Source: Chloroflexota bacterium | Lineage (GTDB): Bacteria; Chloroflexota; Dehalococcoidia; Dehalococcoidales; RBG-16-60-22 | Length of the DNA: 12,959 bases | Assembly (NCBI GenBank): GCA_016875955.1 | Contig: VGOH01000017.1 | Span: 1 to 12,959 of the forward strand | Direction of reading: 5' to 3' | Shown here: one piece after another, positions 1 to 6,021 of the stretch | How the letters are laid out: each line of letters begins with the position of its first letter | How positions within the stretch are numbered: position 1 is the stretch's first letter | Program-made: the position numbers and the translations under genes | The notes under the pieces: model-generated | The model's input: only the letters and a program-made list of their open reading frames with translations | What the model was told of the DNA's origin: nothing | Database searches by the model: none

Positions 1-1
1 C

Positions 2-460
2 CCCGATGTGGTGGTCCACACGATACGAGAGGTGGTTAAGGGCCAGCAACCGATTAACGAGGCCATCTGGAAACCGGCGTTTGCTTCCCGTATTCTGGAT
101 GATTTTGCCGCCTTCTCCTCACTGGGTGAGCAGGTCGGGAAGCTGCTGGCTCTGCTGACTCCACGGGAAGCGGAAATCCTGCACCAGGTCGCTGATGGCA
201 AAACCAGGGAGCAGATAATTGACACAATGAGCATTGATGATGAGACGCTCAACAACCGACTCCATTCGTTACATCACAAGCTGGTCGCCAATGACCAGAA
301 GCTGATGCTGATTGAAGCAGTACAGAGAGGCCTGCCCATAATATCAAGGGTCGGTCGCAACGGCAGACCGGGTACTGAATATATCACCAAAGAAGAGTTC
401 ACCGCTTTCAAGGAGAGCTTGAAAGAACGCTTCAAGTTCCTCAGCGGAGAAATAAGTTAA
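2..460 (+). CDS. NarL/FixJ-type response regulator, C-terminal part (5' end outside window)
   Basis: The reading frame is open to the left edge, so the GTG at 8 is probably internal. The first ~40 visible residues (IREVVKGQQPINE, then an ALxxRILDDF-like helix) resemble the end of a receiver domain and linker in NarL/FixJ regulators. Residues ~50-110, counted from the GTG, form a LuxR-type helix-turn-helix: LTPREAEIL, then a DGKTREQI turn and the recognition-helix region ending in LHHKL. The phospho-acceptor domain would lie outside the window. After the helix-turn-helix there is an unusual charged extension of about 40 residues (FTAFKESLKERFKF), likely helical. It is followed by a 174-bp gap before the secreted-protein genes on the same strand. 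Whether it regulates them cannot be told from sequence. Family assignment is firm; completeness and target are not. Confidence 0.8.
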   Translation, partial: PDVVVHTIREVVKGQQPINEAIWKPAFASRILDDFAAFSSLGEQVGKLLALLTPREAEILHQVADGKTREQIIDTMSIDDETLNNRLHSLHHKLVANDQKLMLIEAVQRGLPIISRVGRNGRPGTEYITKEEFTAFKESLKERFKFLSGEIS

Positions 461-522
461 ACCAGAAGGCGACAAGGGGGTGGTCAAATGTGAAACAGGA
501 GGCAATAAGCGGGCATAAAAGA

Positions 523-566
523 TGGTAGGAATTCCAAAAGGAGGGAGCGTGAAGGAAAACCTACCA
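523..566 (+). promoter_or_regulatory. Inverted repeat in the leader of the first secreted-protein gene
   Basis: TGGTAGG at 523-529 and CCTACCA at 560-566 are perfect 7-bp complementary arms separated by 30 nt. The loop holds an AAGGAGGG ribosome-binding-like sequence (538-545) and a GTG start (549). If the arms pair in RNA, that site would lie in the loop of a long hairpin. Seven base pairs with a 30-nt loop is weak, so this may be chance. Confidence 0.25.
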
Positions 567-638
567 CCCCGAGGAAATAGCAAAGGATATTCTAATCAAA
601 GCCAACAAAACTGTCAATCAAAGGGAGGGAAAAAATGA
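549..638 (+). CDS. Possible 29-residue leader peptide coupled to the next gene
   Basis: A short frame starts at GTG 549, 4 nt after GGAGG (540-544), and ends at TGA 636-638. That stop overlaps the ATG (635) of the next gene as ATGA, the usual arrangement for translational coupling. The peptide is polar and rich in Gly, Asn, Gln and Lys, with no signal peptide or known domain. The same frame has an ATG at 522 without a well-placed ribosome binding site. The Shine-Dalgarno sequence of the next gene (623-629) lies inside this frame. It could be a real leader peptide or a chance frame in a purine-rich leader. Confidence 0.25.
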   Translation: MKENLPPRGNSKGYSNQSQQNCQSKGGKK

Positions 639-1222
639 AAAACATAATTAGTGGGATACTGGGAAACACGCTGAGGCGTTACCTGATTATGGCTCTGGCG
701 GGGACGCTGGCGGTCACCAGCGGTATGTTCGCCTACGCGTATACTACAACCACCACCAACCTGAGCGTTACCGGTGCTTCGTCTAGCTTCGCTGACGTCA
801 CCGCCAATATGACCGTTCCCAGCTTCACAGCCTTCGGCGGCTATCGTGGTGCCATCAGCGCCGGCAACCTCTTCAACATAACACCTGCCGCCAGTTACCC
901 CGGTGACCTGGAAATCAACGTCTATCTCAACAACATTGACGACCTGAGTTACAAATACGGGATGATTCTGATGAACATAAAAATTGCCGATAATGCCGGT
1001 AATTTTCTGGATGCGGAGGGAATCACCAAACCGCTCACTCTGCAAAACGGCGTGGTGAGCTTTGTCTCTACCTCCTCCAATTTCACCGCCGGCACAGACT
1101 TCTATGTTCAGGTCGACGGCGGTGTCTACCGCGCATTCCCCTGGGCTTACTTATCGGGCGTCACCGGTTCCGGGGCCTGGGCTCCATCAATTACCTGCGA
1201 AGTGCTCCAGGCTGGTCTGTAA
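635..1222 (+). CDS. Secreted TasA/camelysin-like protein 1 (195 aa)
   Basis: Predicted exported protein of the SipW-substrate type. Start ATG 635 follows GGGAGGG (623-629) with good spacing. The N-terminus has basic residues (RR at 14-15), a hydrophobic core (~16-33) and the end motif SGMFAYAY followed by a run of Thr, comparable with the GGTxA(Y/F) motif of TasA and CalY. The mature part is beta-rich. It shares with its three neighbours the pattern LFNITPxxxYPGDLxIxVxxxN followed by YxxxxMxLxxxI, a LQNG turn, and a C-terminal strand with the only cysteine (ITCEVLQ). Unlike the other three it ends in LQAGL rather than xQR, and it is separated from them by a stem-loop and a promoter, so it is probably transcribed independently. 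A role as a surface fibre or matrix subunit is inference from the family. It is not close enough to TasA to carry that name. Confidence 0.75.
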   Translation: MKNIISGILGNTLRRYLIMALAGTLAVTSGMFAYAYTTTTTNLSVTGASSSFADVTANMTVPSFTAFGGYRGAISAGNLFNITPAASYPGDLEINVYLNNIDDLSYKYGMILMNIKIADNAGNFLDAEGITKPLTLQNGVVSFVSTSSNFTAGTDFYVQVDGGVYRAFPWAYLSGVTGSGAWAPSITCEVLQAGL

Positions 1223-1249
1223 GTTAGCTAGTTGAATAACGCGCAGTAT

Positions 1250-1276
1250 CGGGGTTGCCTGAAGCGGGCAACCCCG
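1250..1276 (+). terminator. Strong GC-rich stem-loop after secreted protein 1
   Basis: CGGGGTTGCC (1250-1259) pairs perfectly with GGCAACCCCG (1267-1276), giving 10 bp around a 7-nt loop that can close further with a T-G pair. It begins 27 nt after the stop codon and 63 nt before the next promoter, the right place for a transcription end. No T-tract follows on either strand, so it may be an atypical terminator or an mRNA 3'-end stabiliser. Confidence 0.6.
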
Positions 1277-1338
1277 GGGCGGGAAGAGAAACGGCGCAAC
1301 AAAACAAAGGTATAAACACCGTAATTAGAACAAATGAG

Positions 1339-1367
1339 TTGACATACATTATGACAAGTGGTAGAAT
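1339..1367 (+). promoter_or_regulatory. Near-consensus sigma-70 promoter
   Basis: TTGACA (1339-1344) is a perfect -35 box. TAGAAT (1362-1367) matches the -10 consensus at five of six positions, and the spacer is exactly 17 bp. The start of transcription would be about 1374, giving a ~38-nt leader before the ATG at 1412. TGACA recurs at 1340, 1352 and 1369, with inverted TGTCA at 1389-1393, which could be regulator contacts or chance. It should drive secreted proteins 2 to 4, which are separated by gaps of only 25-28 nt. Confidence 0.8.
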
Positions 1368-1411
1368 TTGACAAAAGTACCAAAAAACTGTCACTAAGGA
1401 GAGACATAAAA

Positions 1412-1939
1412 ATGAAGAGAATAATCCTGATTGCTCTAGTGGCCCTGCTGGTGGTAACCGGCGGCATGTTCGCCTATACCTTTACCACCGCCACCGCCAC
1501 CATTGGCGTGGTCGCCCCGACCTCTGACTTTGCCAATATCACGGCCAACTCCAGTATCACGGCACCGACTGTCTTCGGTAAATTCACCGGCACCTGGCCG
1601 ACAGCCACTCTGTTTACCATCACCCCGGACCCGAGCTACACCGGCGACCTTGTCATCAGGGTTTCCATGGTGAATACCGGCCAGTTAATCCGGCAGTACC
1701 AGCATATCAATATGTCACTTGAGTTTACCGATAATACCAGCGCCGCGGCTGATGAACAGGGTACGATACAGGTGCTGAACATGGAAAATGCTGAGGCACT
1801 CTTCACCTGGTCAAACGGCACCGGCACCAGCCCTTATAAAGTGGAACTTACCGGCGGCGGCTACCGCCTGCACCCGTTCAAGACGCTCACCGGCGGCAGC
1901 TACCAGCCACAGATATGGTGCGAGGTAACCCAGAGATAA
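1412..1939 (+). CDS. Secreted TasA/camelysin-like protein 2 (175 aa)
   Basis: This is the shortest and simplest paralogue and shows the bare scaffold. ATG 1412 is chosen over the GTG at 1358 because AAGGAGAG (1396-1403) lies 8 nt upstream, the signal peptide then begins at once (MKRIILIALVALLVV), and the GTG would start before the promoter's expected transcript. The hydrophobic core ends in TGGMFAYTFTTATAT, matching SipW-type signals. The mature protein has the shared LFTITPDPSYTGDLVIRV strand pair, a QHINMSLEFTDN segment, a GGGYRLHPF turn and the ending WCEVTQR, which holds the only cysteine. It is probably a monomeric beta-sandwich subunit exported by Sec and cut by the neighbouring Ser-His peptidase. 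Polymerisation is inferred from TasA and camelysin, not visible here. Confidence 0.78.
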   Translation: MKRIILIALVALLVVTGGMFAYTFTTATATIGVVAPTSDFANITANSSITAPTVFGKFTGTWPTATLFTITPDPSYTGDLVIRVSMVNTGQLIRQYQHINMSLEFTDNTSAAADEQGTIQVLNMENAEALFTWSNGTGTSPYKVELTGGGYRLHPFKTLTGGSYQPQIWCEVTQR

Positions 1940-1967
1940 TCCGGGCAATTACTTAAGAAAGGTTTAA

Positions 1968-3887
1968 ATGGTTAAGCAGTGGGGAGAGAACGCAAAGAGG
2001 AAACTGTATTTAGCTACAGCACTGGGGCTCATTCTGATTCTCAGCGGCGGTGCTTTTGCGTACACTTATACCACTGCTGTGAGCACGGTTAGCGTCGGCG
2101 TGCCTTCCGCCAATGTTGCCTCTGCCAGCATAGCCTCAGGCCAGCCCGACTGGAGCTCGGTCACTGATAACCTATCAGAAAATACCACCTGCGGGGAAGT
2201 CCCCGCAGGTTATTTATTTGATTTAACCCCCAATGCCGGCTATTCCGGCGACGTGCAGGTCGGCGTTTACCTGACCAATGCCGCCAACCTGACCAGAGCT
2301 TATAAATACCTCAATATGAAGCTTTACCTGGAGGGCTCGGAAGAGGCCGGAGAAACGCCCGACTACCAGGTCCTGTCGCTGCAGAACGGCCGGGCAAACT
2401 TCTCCCTCGCCGGCATTACCTCATCAGCAAAGAGCTGGACGCAGACCACCAAATCTGACTTTGAGGGCGGCACGTTATACCAGCTTGACACCACCACCAG
2501 CCCCGGCGACGTGCTCCTGGCCAAGTACACCGATAATGTCAACGACAGCTTTAACGACCAGTCCAAAATAGCCTCCTCCTACAACGTCACCATCAGCAGC
2601 GGCCAGGTAACGCTCCAGTACTCCGAGGGCACACCGGCTACCGAGACCCTGAGGCCGAATGCCGCCGGTGATAAGACGGCATTAACCCAGTACCCGGCCA
2701 GTGGCGCCAACTGGGACAAGGTGGATGAAGCCAGCTCTGACGGCGACAGCACCTACGTTGAATCAACTTACTATACCTGGCAGGAGGACCTGTACAATAT
2801 AGGCAACCACGCCACCGGCTACGGCCAGATAAATTACGTCAGGGTATATATGGTAGGCAAGGAACAGAGTACCGAAACGGATGCCGACGGCTATATACTA
2901 ATCAAAACCAACGGCTCTGAGTATACCGGTACGCAGACGGATTTCACCCAGAGCTATGCCACCTACTACTACCAGTGGAACACCAACCCCCAAACGCTTA
3001 GCGCCTGGACATGGAGTGAGATTGACGCCCTGCAAGCCGGCGTGGGCCTTAGGAGGAGTAGACCATCAGCCCAATGGACGCGCGTCACCCAGGTCTACGT
3101 TGAAGTCAACTATACACCGCTGAATTACAGCTCGCCGGGAAGAATCACCTCAATCAACCTGCTGTCCGGCAAAACAGTTTACAGCATTGACAACTTCTAT
3201 TACAACGCCTCGGCCATTCCCTCCGGGACAACATTGAAAACACAGTACTCCACCGATAACGCCACCTGGTACAATTCATCAGGCACGCTCAACGGCTGGG
3301 ACACGCTCTCCCCGGGCTCAGCCAATATCAGCCTAGCCACGCTGGGCTGGTCGGGGGCCAACTTCTATTACCGTGCCGAGTTTACCTCCACCGGCAGCGA
3401 TACGCCGGTGCTGGACGAGATAAGGGTCTATTTTAAATCATATTACACATCAGGGACGCTCACCTCTTCCGCCTATGACGGCGAGAGTTACGGTAACTGG
3501 GACTGGGAGGTCTTTTACTTCACCATCAATGAGCCGTCCAGCACCAATATCCAGTTCCAGCTAAGGTCGGCGGCAACGGAAGGAGGGCTGAGCTCGGCGA
3601 CCTGGTACGGGCCCACCGGCACCGGCGACTATTACACGACGAGCGGCACAGCCATCAACTCTGTCCACAACGGTGACCGCTGGATTCAGTACCGCGCCGA
3701 TTTCACCGGCCCCGGTGACGCCACTCCCAAGCTAAGTGATACCACCATCACCTACACGGTGGCGCTGACCAGTTATGTCGTGGAGATTATCGGGGGTGGC
3801 TACTGCCTGATTTCCGATAACACCTCGGAGTGGGCGCCGGGGTGGAGCACCACTCCGGAGTTTTTCTGCGAGGCCACACAGCGGTAA
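1968..3887 (+). CDS. Large multidomain secreted TasA-like protein 3 (639 aa)
   Basis: ATG 1968 follows AAGAAAGG (1955-1962) and lies 28 nt after protein 2. Signal peptide residues ~11-36 end in SGGAFAYTYTTA. Residues ~45-155 and 600-639 together make the same scaffold seen in proteins 2 and 4 (YLFDLTPNAGYSGDVQVGVYL at the front, FFCEATQR at the end). About 445 residues are inserted between them. The insert has a linker (157-222) with SDFEGGTLYQLDTTTSPGD, a ~158-residue module (225-382, LRPNAAGD to TQVYVEVNY) shared with protein 4, and two related beta domains (384-489 and 490-597), each with an expected-value-like pattern (QYS-D or QLRSA, then YRA-F, then a D-T-P or D-A-T-P loop). The inserts look like adhesion or carbohydrate-binding modules, but no catalytic motif is visible and ligand binding is unproven. 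A terminator-like hairpin lies inside the gene at 2187-2210. Confidence 0.75.
   Translation: MVKQWGENAKRKLYLATALGLILILSGGAFAYTYTTAVSTVSVGVPSANVASASIASGQPDWSSVTDNLSENTTCGEVPAGYLFDLTPNAGYSGDVQVGVYLTNAANLTRAYKYLNMKLYLEGSEEAGETPDYQVLSLQNGRANFSLAGITSSAKSWTQTTKSDFEGGTLYQLDTTTSPGDVLLAKYTDNVNDSFNDQSKIASSYNVTISSGQVTLQYSEGTPATETLRPNAAGDKTALTQYPASGANWDKVDEASSDGDSTYVESTYYTWQEDLYNIGNHATGYGQINYVRVYMVGKEQSTETDADGYILIKTNGSEYTGTQTDFTQSYATYYYQWNTNPQTLSAWTWSEIDALQAGVGLRRSRPSAQWTRVTQVYVEVNYTPLNYSSPGRITSINLLSGKTVYSIDNFYYNASAIPSGTTLKTQYSTDNATWYNSSGTLNGWDTLSPGSANISLATLGWSGANFYYRAEFTSTGSDTPVLDEIRVYFKSYYTSGTLTSSAYDGESYGNWDWEVFYFTINEPSSTNIQFQLRSAATEGGLSSATWYGPTGTGDYYTTSGTAINSVHNGDRWIQYRADFTGPGDATPKLSDTTITYTVALTSYVVEIIGGGYCLISDNTSEWAPGWSTTPEFFCEATQR
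2187..2210 (+). terminator. Terminator-like hairpin inside the coding region of protein 3
   Basis: ACCTGCGGGG (2187-2196), loop AAGT (2197-2200) and CCCCGCAGGT (2201-2210) form a perfect 10-bp GC-rich stem. It is followed by TATTTATTTGATTT, which is T-rich. AAATA (2180-2184) can pair with TATTT (2211-2215) across a two-base bulge, extending the stem to 15 bp. This is the form of an intrinsic terminator, yet it lies about 220 nt into an open gene. It may attenuate transcription of the long proteins 3 and 4 relative to protein 2. Translating ribosomes could suppress it. Confidence 0.45.
2640..3113 (+). repeat. Inserted module A, copy 1 (in protein 3, residues 225-382)
   Basis: This stretch encodes a module that recurs in protein 4. 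Shared anchors in order are LRP-x4-GD, a QYP turn, WDKVD, SDGDSTY or PDGDSTY, W-x-EDLY-x-I-x-NH, IKTNG, NPQ, WTW-x-EID-x-LQ-x-GVG and TQVY-(V/A)-EVN. DNA identity remains locally high: the 16 bases ACTGGGACAAGGTGGA occur at 2710-2725 here and at 4175-4190 in the other copy. I recall similar modules in phage and surface structural proteins, but assign no function. Confidence 0.7.
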
Positions 3888-3912
3888 CGAAACCCATTCA
3901 ATACTGAATTAA

Positions 3913-4950
3913 GTGGAAAAGAAGTTTTACCTGCTGGCAGCTTTAGCTCTAATCCTTATCGTCAGCGGTGGCATATATGCCTACACCTACACCACAGCCA
4001 TCGACACCATCGCCACGCCCGCGGCGACCGGGGACATCGCCACCGTTAATGCCACCGGCACCCAGCCCAACTGGAGCTCCATTCTGACGCCGGTAAACAA
4101 TGATGTAATCCTGAGGCCCATGGGCATCGGCGACGAGACGAATGTTAAATATCAGTACCCCGCTGCCACCGAGCACTGGGACAAGGTGGACGATACTTCC
4201 CCGGATGGCGACAGCACCTACATTTACACTCCGTCACTAGGCTGGGAGGAGGACTTATACCAAATCGAAAATCACTCCACGCAGACGGCGGGCGGGGATA
4301 TCCAGTACGTTGAGGTCTTCATGGTCCCGCGCGTTACCGCCAGCGCCACGCAGGTCTCAGCATATGTCCACATCAAGACCAACGGGCTGGAAGCCAACGG
4401 CGCTTCGGAAAACCTTTCCGCCAATTACACGGAATACTCAAATCCATGGAGTCTCAACCCGCAGAGCAGCGGCTCCTGGACGTGGCAGGAAATTGACAAT
4501 TTGCAGATTGGCGTCGGCATGAGAGAAGGCGGTGTGGGCATAGACTCATTATGTACTCAAGTCTATGCTGAGGTTAACTTTGATGCCCCCGACCTCGCCG
4601 GGAACACACCCAACGGCGACCTGTATGAAATTACCGTCAACTCTGGCTATGAAGGCAACCTCCAGGTAAGAGTGTACCTGACCAATACCGATGCCCTGCA
4701 GAAAGCTTATAACTACATAGATATGCACCTGTACCTGGAAAGCTCGCAGGAGGCCGGGAAAACGCCTGACTACCGGCTGATGAACCTGCAGAATGGAGTC
4801 GCCATCTTCAACCTGGTTAACATCAGCGGTGGCAGCTATACGCTATCCATCAACGGCGGCACCTACCAGCTGACCTCACGCGAGACTTCGGAGTGGGCGG
4901 CGGGATGGACAGTGACTCCCGAGTTCTATTGCGAAGCAGAACAGCGGTAA
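3913..4950 (+). CDS. Secreted TasA-like protein 4 with an N-terminal-side insert (345 aa)
   Basis: The start is GTG 3913. An in-frame TAA sits directly upstream at 3910-3912, and the signal peptide begins immediately (MEKKFYLLAALALILIVSGG, then IYAYTYTTA). No Shine-Dalgarno sequence is visible in the 25-nt gap, so translation may depend on coupling to protein 3. Module A occupies residues ~62-225, between the segment matching QPDWSS of protein 3 and the strand pair YEITVNSGYEGNLQVRVYL. The rest (226-345) is continuous scaffold: a SSQEAGKTPDY loop nearly identical to that of protein 3, a LQNG turn, a GGSYTLSINGGTY hairpin and the ending FYCEAEQR with the invariant cysteine. It is clearly a paralogue of protein 3, with the module at a different scaffold site. 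Function beyond secreted structural protein is unknown. Confidence 0.75.
   Translation: MEKKFYLLAALALILIVSGGIYAYTYTTAIDTIATPAATGDIATVNATGTQPNWSSILTPVNNDVILRPMGIGDETNVKYQYPAATEHWDKVDDTSPDGDSTYIYTPSLGWEEDLYQIENHSTQTAGGDIQYVEVFMVPRVTASATQVSAYVHIKTNGLEANGASENLSANYTEYSNPWSLNPQSSGSWTWQEIDNLQIGVGMREGGVGIDSLCTQVYAEVNFDAPDLAGNTPNGDLYEITVNSGYEGNLQVRVYLTNTDALQKAYNYIDMHLYLESSQEAGKTPDYRLMNLQNGVAIFNLVNISGGSYTLSINGGTYQLTSRETSEWAAGWTVTPEFYCEAEQR
4096..4587 (+). repeat. Inserted module A, copy 2 (in protein 4, residues 62-225)
   Basis: Second copy of the ~160-residue module of protein 3, with the same ordered anchors: LRPMGIGD, QYP, HWDKVDD, DGDSTYIYT, WEEDLYQI, IKTNG, LNPQ, WTWQEIDNLQIGVGM and TQVYAEVNF. 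It interrupts the scaffold after the first strand region here, whereas copy 1 interrupts it before the last hairpin. The module thus behaves as a movable, self-contained domain. Confidence 0.7.
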
Positions 4951-4964
4951 AATGCCGCTAAATA

Positions 4965-5045
4965 TTTACGAAAGCTTAACGGAACCTTTACGAAATCTTT
5001 ACGTTTTTTACGCCAATCTTTATGCCGGCGTGTTACAGTTATAGT
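4965..5045 (+). promoter_or_regulatory. TTTACG direct-repeat operator array and -10 box before the peptidase gene
   Basis: Hexamers start at 4965 (TTTACG), 4976 (TTAACG), 4987 (TTTACG) and 4998 (TTTACG), each exactly 11 bp apart. Two further copies follow at 5007 (TTTACG) and 5019 (TTTATG). A TATAGT -10 box lies at 5040-5045, 15 bp past the last hexamer, with no good -35 box. Direct hexamers with 5-bp spacers upstream of a promoter that lacks a -35 resemble the boxes bound by PhoB/PhoP (OmpR-family) regulators, whose Bacillus form is TTAACA-N5. The repeats are plain in the sequence. The identity of the regulator is inference. Confidence 0.6.
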
Positions 5046-5070
5046 AGAACGAAATAAGGCAAACGGCACG

Positions 5071-5994
5071 ATGAAGGCATTTTTAAACATAATCTTCTAC
5101 CGGACATTCCGTTTCAAGCGTGCGCTTACGCTGCTCACGGTAGTGGCCATATGCCTGGCCGCTTTCATGGCGGTAAGAGGCGTCATGCCGTTTATGCCCG
5201 TCTTTGGCACCAGTATGGAGCCTGAACTTCACGCCGGCAACCTCATCCTGATTAAACAAATGGAGGCGGATGAGGTCAAAGTCGGCGATATCATTGTCTA
5301 TAATGTCCCGGCGGCAATCCGGGACTTTTACAACTACCCGCCGATTGTGGCCCACCGGGTAATTGAGGTGCGCGATACTCAATACGGCATTGCCTGGCGC
5401 ACCAAAGGTGACAATGCCGGCGAAGACCCGTTTACGGTTCGCGCCCAGGACCTGCGCGGCACGGTCAGCCATCAGCTTCCCTTCATTGGCTTCCCCTTCC
5501 TCTTCCTGCAGAGCCAGCAGGGACTGATGTTCGTCGCCATCGCCCTGTCTCTCTTCGCCCTCTACCTCTATGCCAGCGATATCAGCCGCGGCGGGCAGAA
5601 GATACACCGCGGCATATTTGCCCCGGTCATCAAAGAGACAACGCGTGACACCGAAGCGCTGGCCGAGCGGATGACCGGCACCGAGAAAGTGATGGCCCAG
5701 ACACAGGAAGCGCTGAGCAGCTTTGCCAGCGCCATGGCTGAATATGCCGAGCACCTGAGGAGCCACACCAGCGCCATTCAGGGCCTGGCCGAAGCCTCTC
5801 ACGAACTGAAAAAGGGCGCCGCTGAGCAGAATAAAGTCCTTGAGCGCATCGTGGAAGCCATGCAGCAGAGAAGGCCTGCCCCCGAGGAAAGGACACATCC
5901 TGAGAAGCCAGCCGCCGGCAAGGTTTACCCTCCGGGCTGCGTGAAAAGCCGACAGCACGCCGGCGTGGGGCGCGATATCTTCGGGGCGGCTTAA
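5071..5994 (+). CDS. SipW/ER-type signal peptidase I with C-terminal coiled coil (307 aa)
   Basis: Membrane peptidase of family S26B, which removes signal peptides at the outer face of the membrane. A first membrane segment (~18-38) leads to FGTSMEPEL with the catalytic Ser48. The general base appears to be His95 in AHRVIEV, as in SipW and eukaryotic/archaeal signal peptidases, not the Lys of bacterial LepB. The TKGDNAGEDP box (111-120) supplies the acidic residue. A second membrane segment (~150-167) returns the chain to the cytoplasm. The last ~130 residues are unusual for the family: residues ~190-270 are heptad-like and Ala/Glu-rich, predicting a long coiled coil, followed by a Pro-rich basic tail. 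ATG 5071 has only a weak AAGG 11 nt upstream. It stands next to four proteins with SipW-type signals, which are its likely substrates. The cytoplasmic coiled coil might oligomerise the enzyme or dock it on a partner; that is inference. Confidence 0.88.
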   Translation: MKAFLNIIFYRTFRFKRALTLLTVVAICLAAFMAVRGVMPFMPVFGTSMEPELHAGNLILIKQMEADEVKVGDIIVYNVPAAIRDFYNYPPIVAHRVIEVRDTQYGIAWRTKGDNAGEDPFTVRAQDLRGTVSHQLPFIGFPFLFLQSQQGLMFVAIALSLFALYLYASDISRGGQKIHRGIFAPVIKETTRDTEALAERMTGTEKVMAQTQEALSSFASAMAEYAEHLRSHTSAIQGLAEASHELKKGAAEQNKVLERIVEAMQQRRPAPEERTHPEKPAAGKVYPPGCVKSRQHAGVGRDIFGAA

Positions 5995-6006
5995 ACTCCG
6001 CCCGAA
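5980..6006. terminator. Possible bidirectional terminator between converging genes
   Basis: TTCGGGGCGG (5980-5989) pairs with CCGCCCGAA (5998-6006), giving 9 bp with one bulged G and an 8-nt loop. The loop spans the stop codon of the peptidase gene. The converging phage gene ends 16 nt beyond. There is no T-tract on either side, so the call rests on position and stem strength. Confidence 0.3.
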
Positions 6007-6021
6007 CCGCAGGGAACAGTC

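Noticed and set aside
614..1045. 143-codon open frame on the - strand opposite secreted protein 1
   Set aside because: Antisense shadow; low-complexity composition and no domain.
1358..1411. Upstream GTG start for secreted protein 2
   Set aside because: It lies within the promoter, puts charged residues before the signal peptide, and lacks a ribosome binding site. ATG 1412 has all the expected features.
5083..5958. 291-codon open frame on the - strand opposite the signal peptidase gene
   Set aside because: It is antisense to a gene with clear catalytic motifs, has no domain of its own, and its length follows from the codon bias of the real gene.
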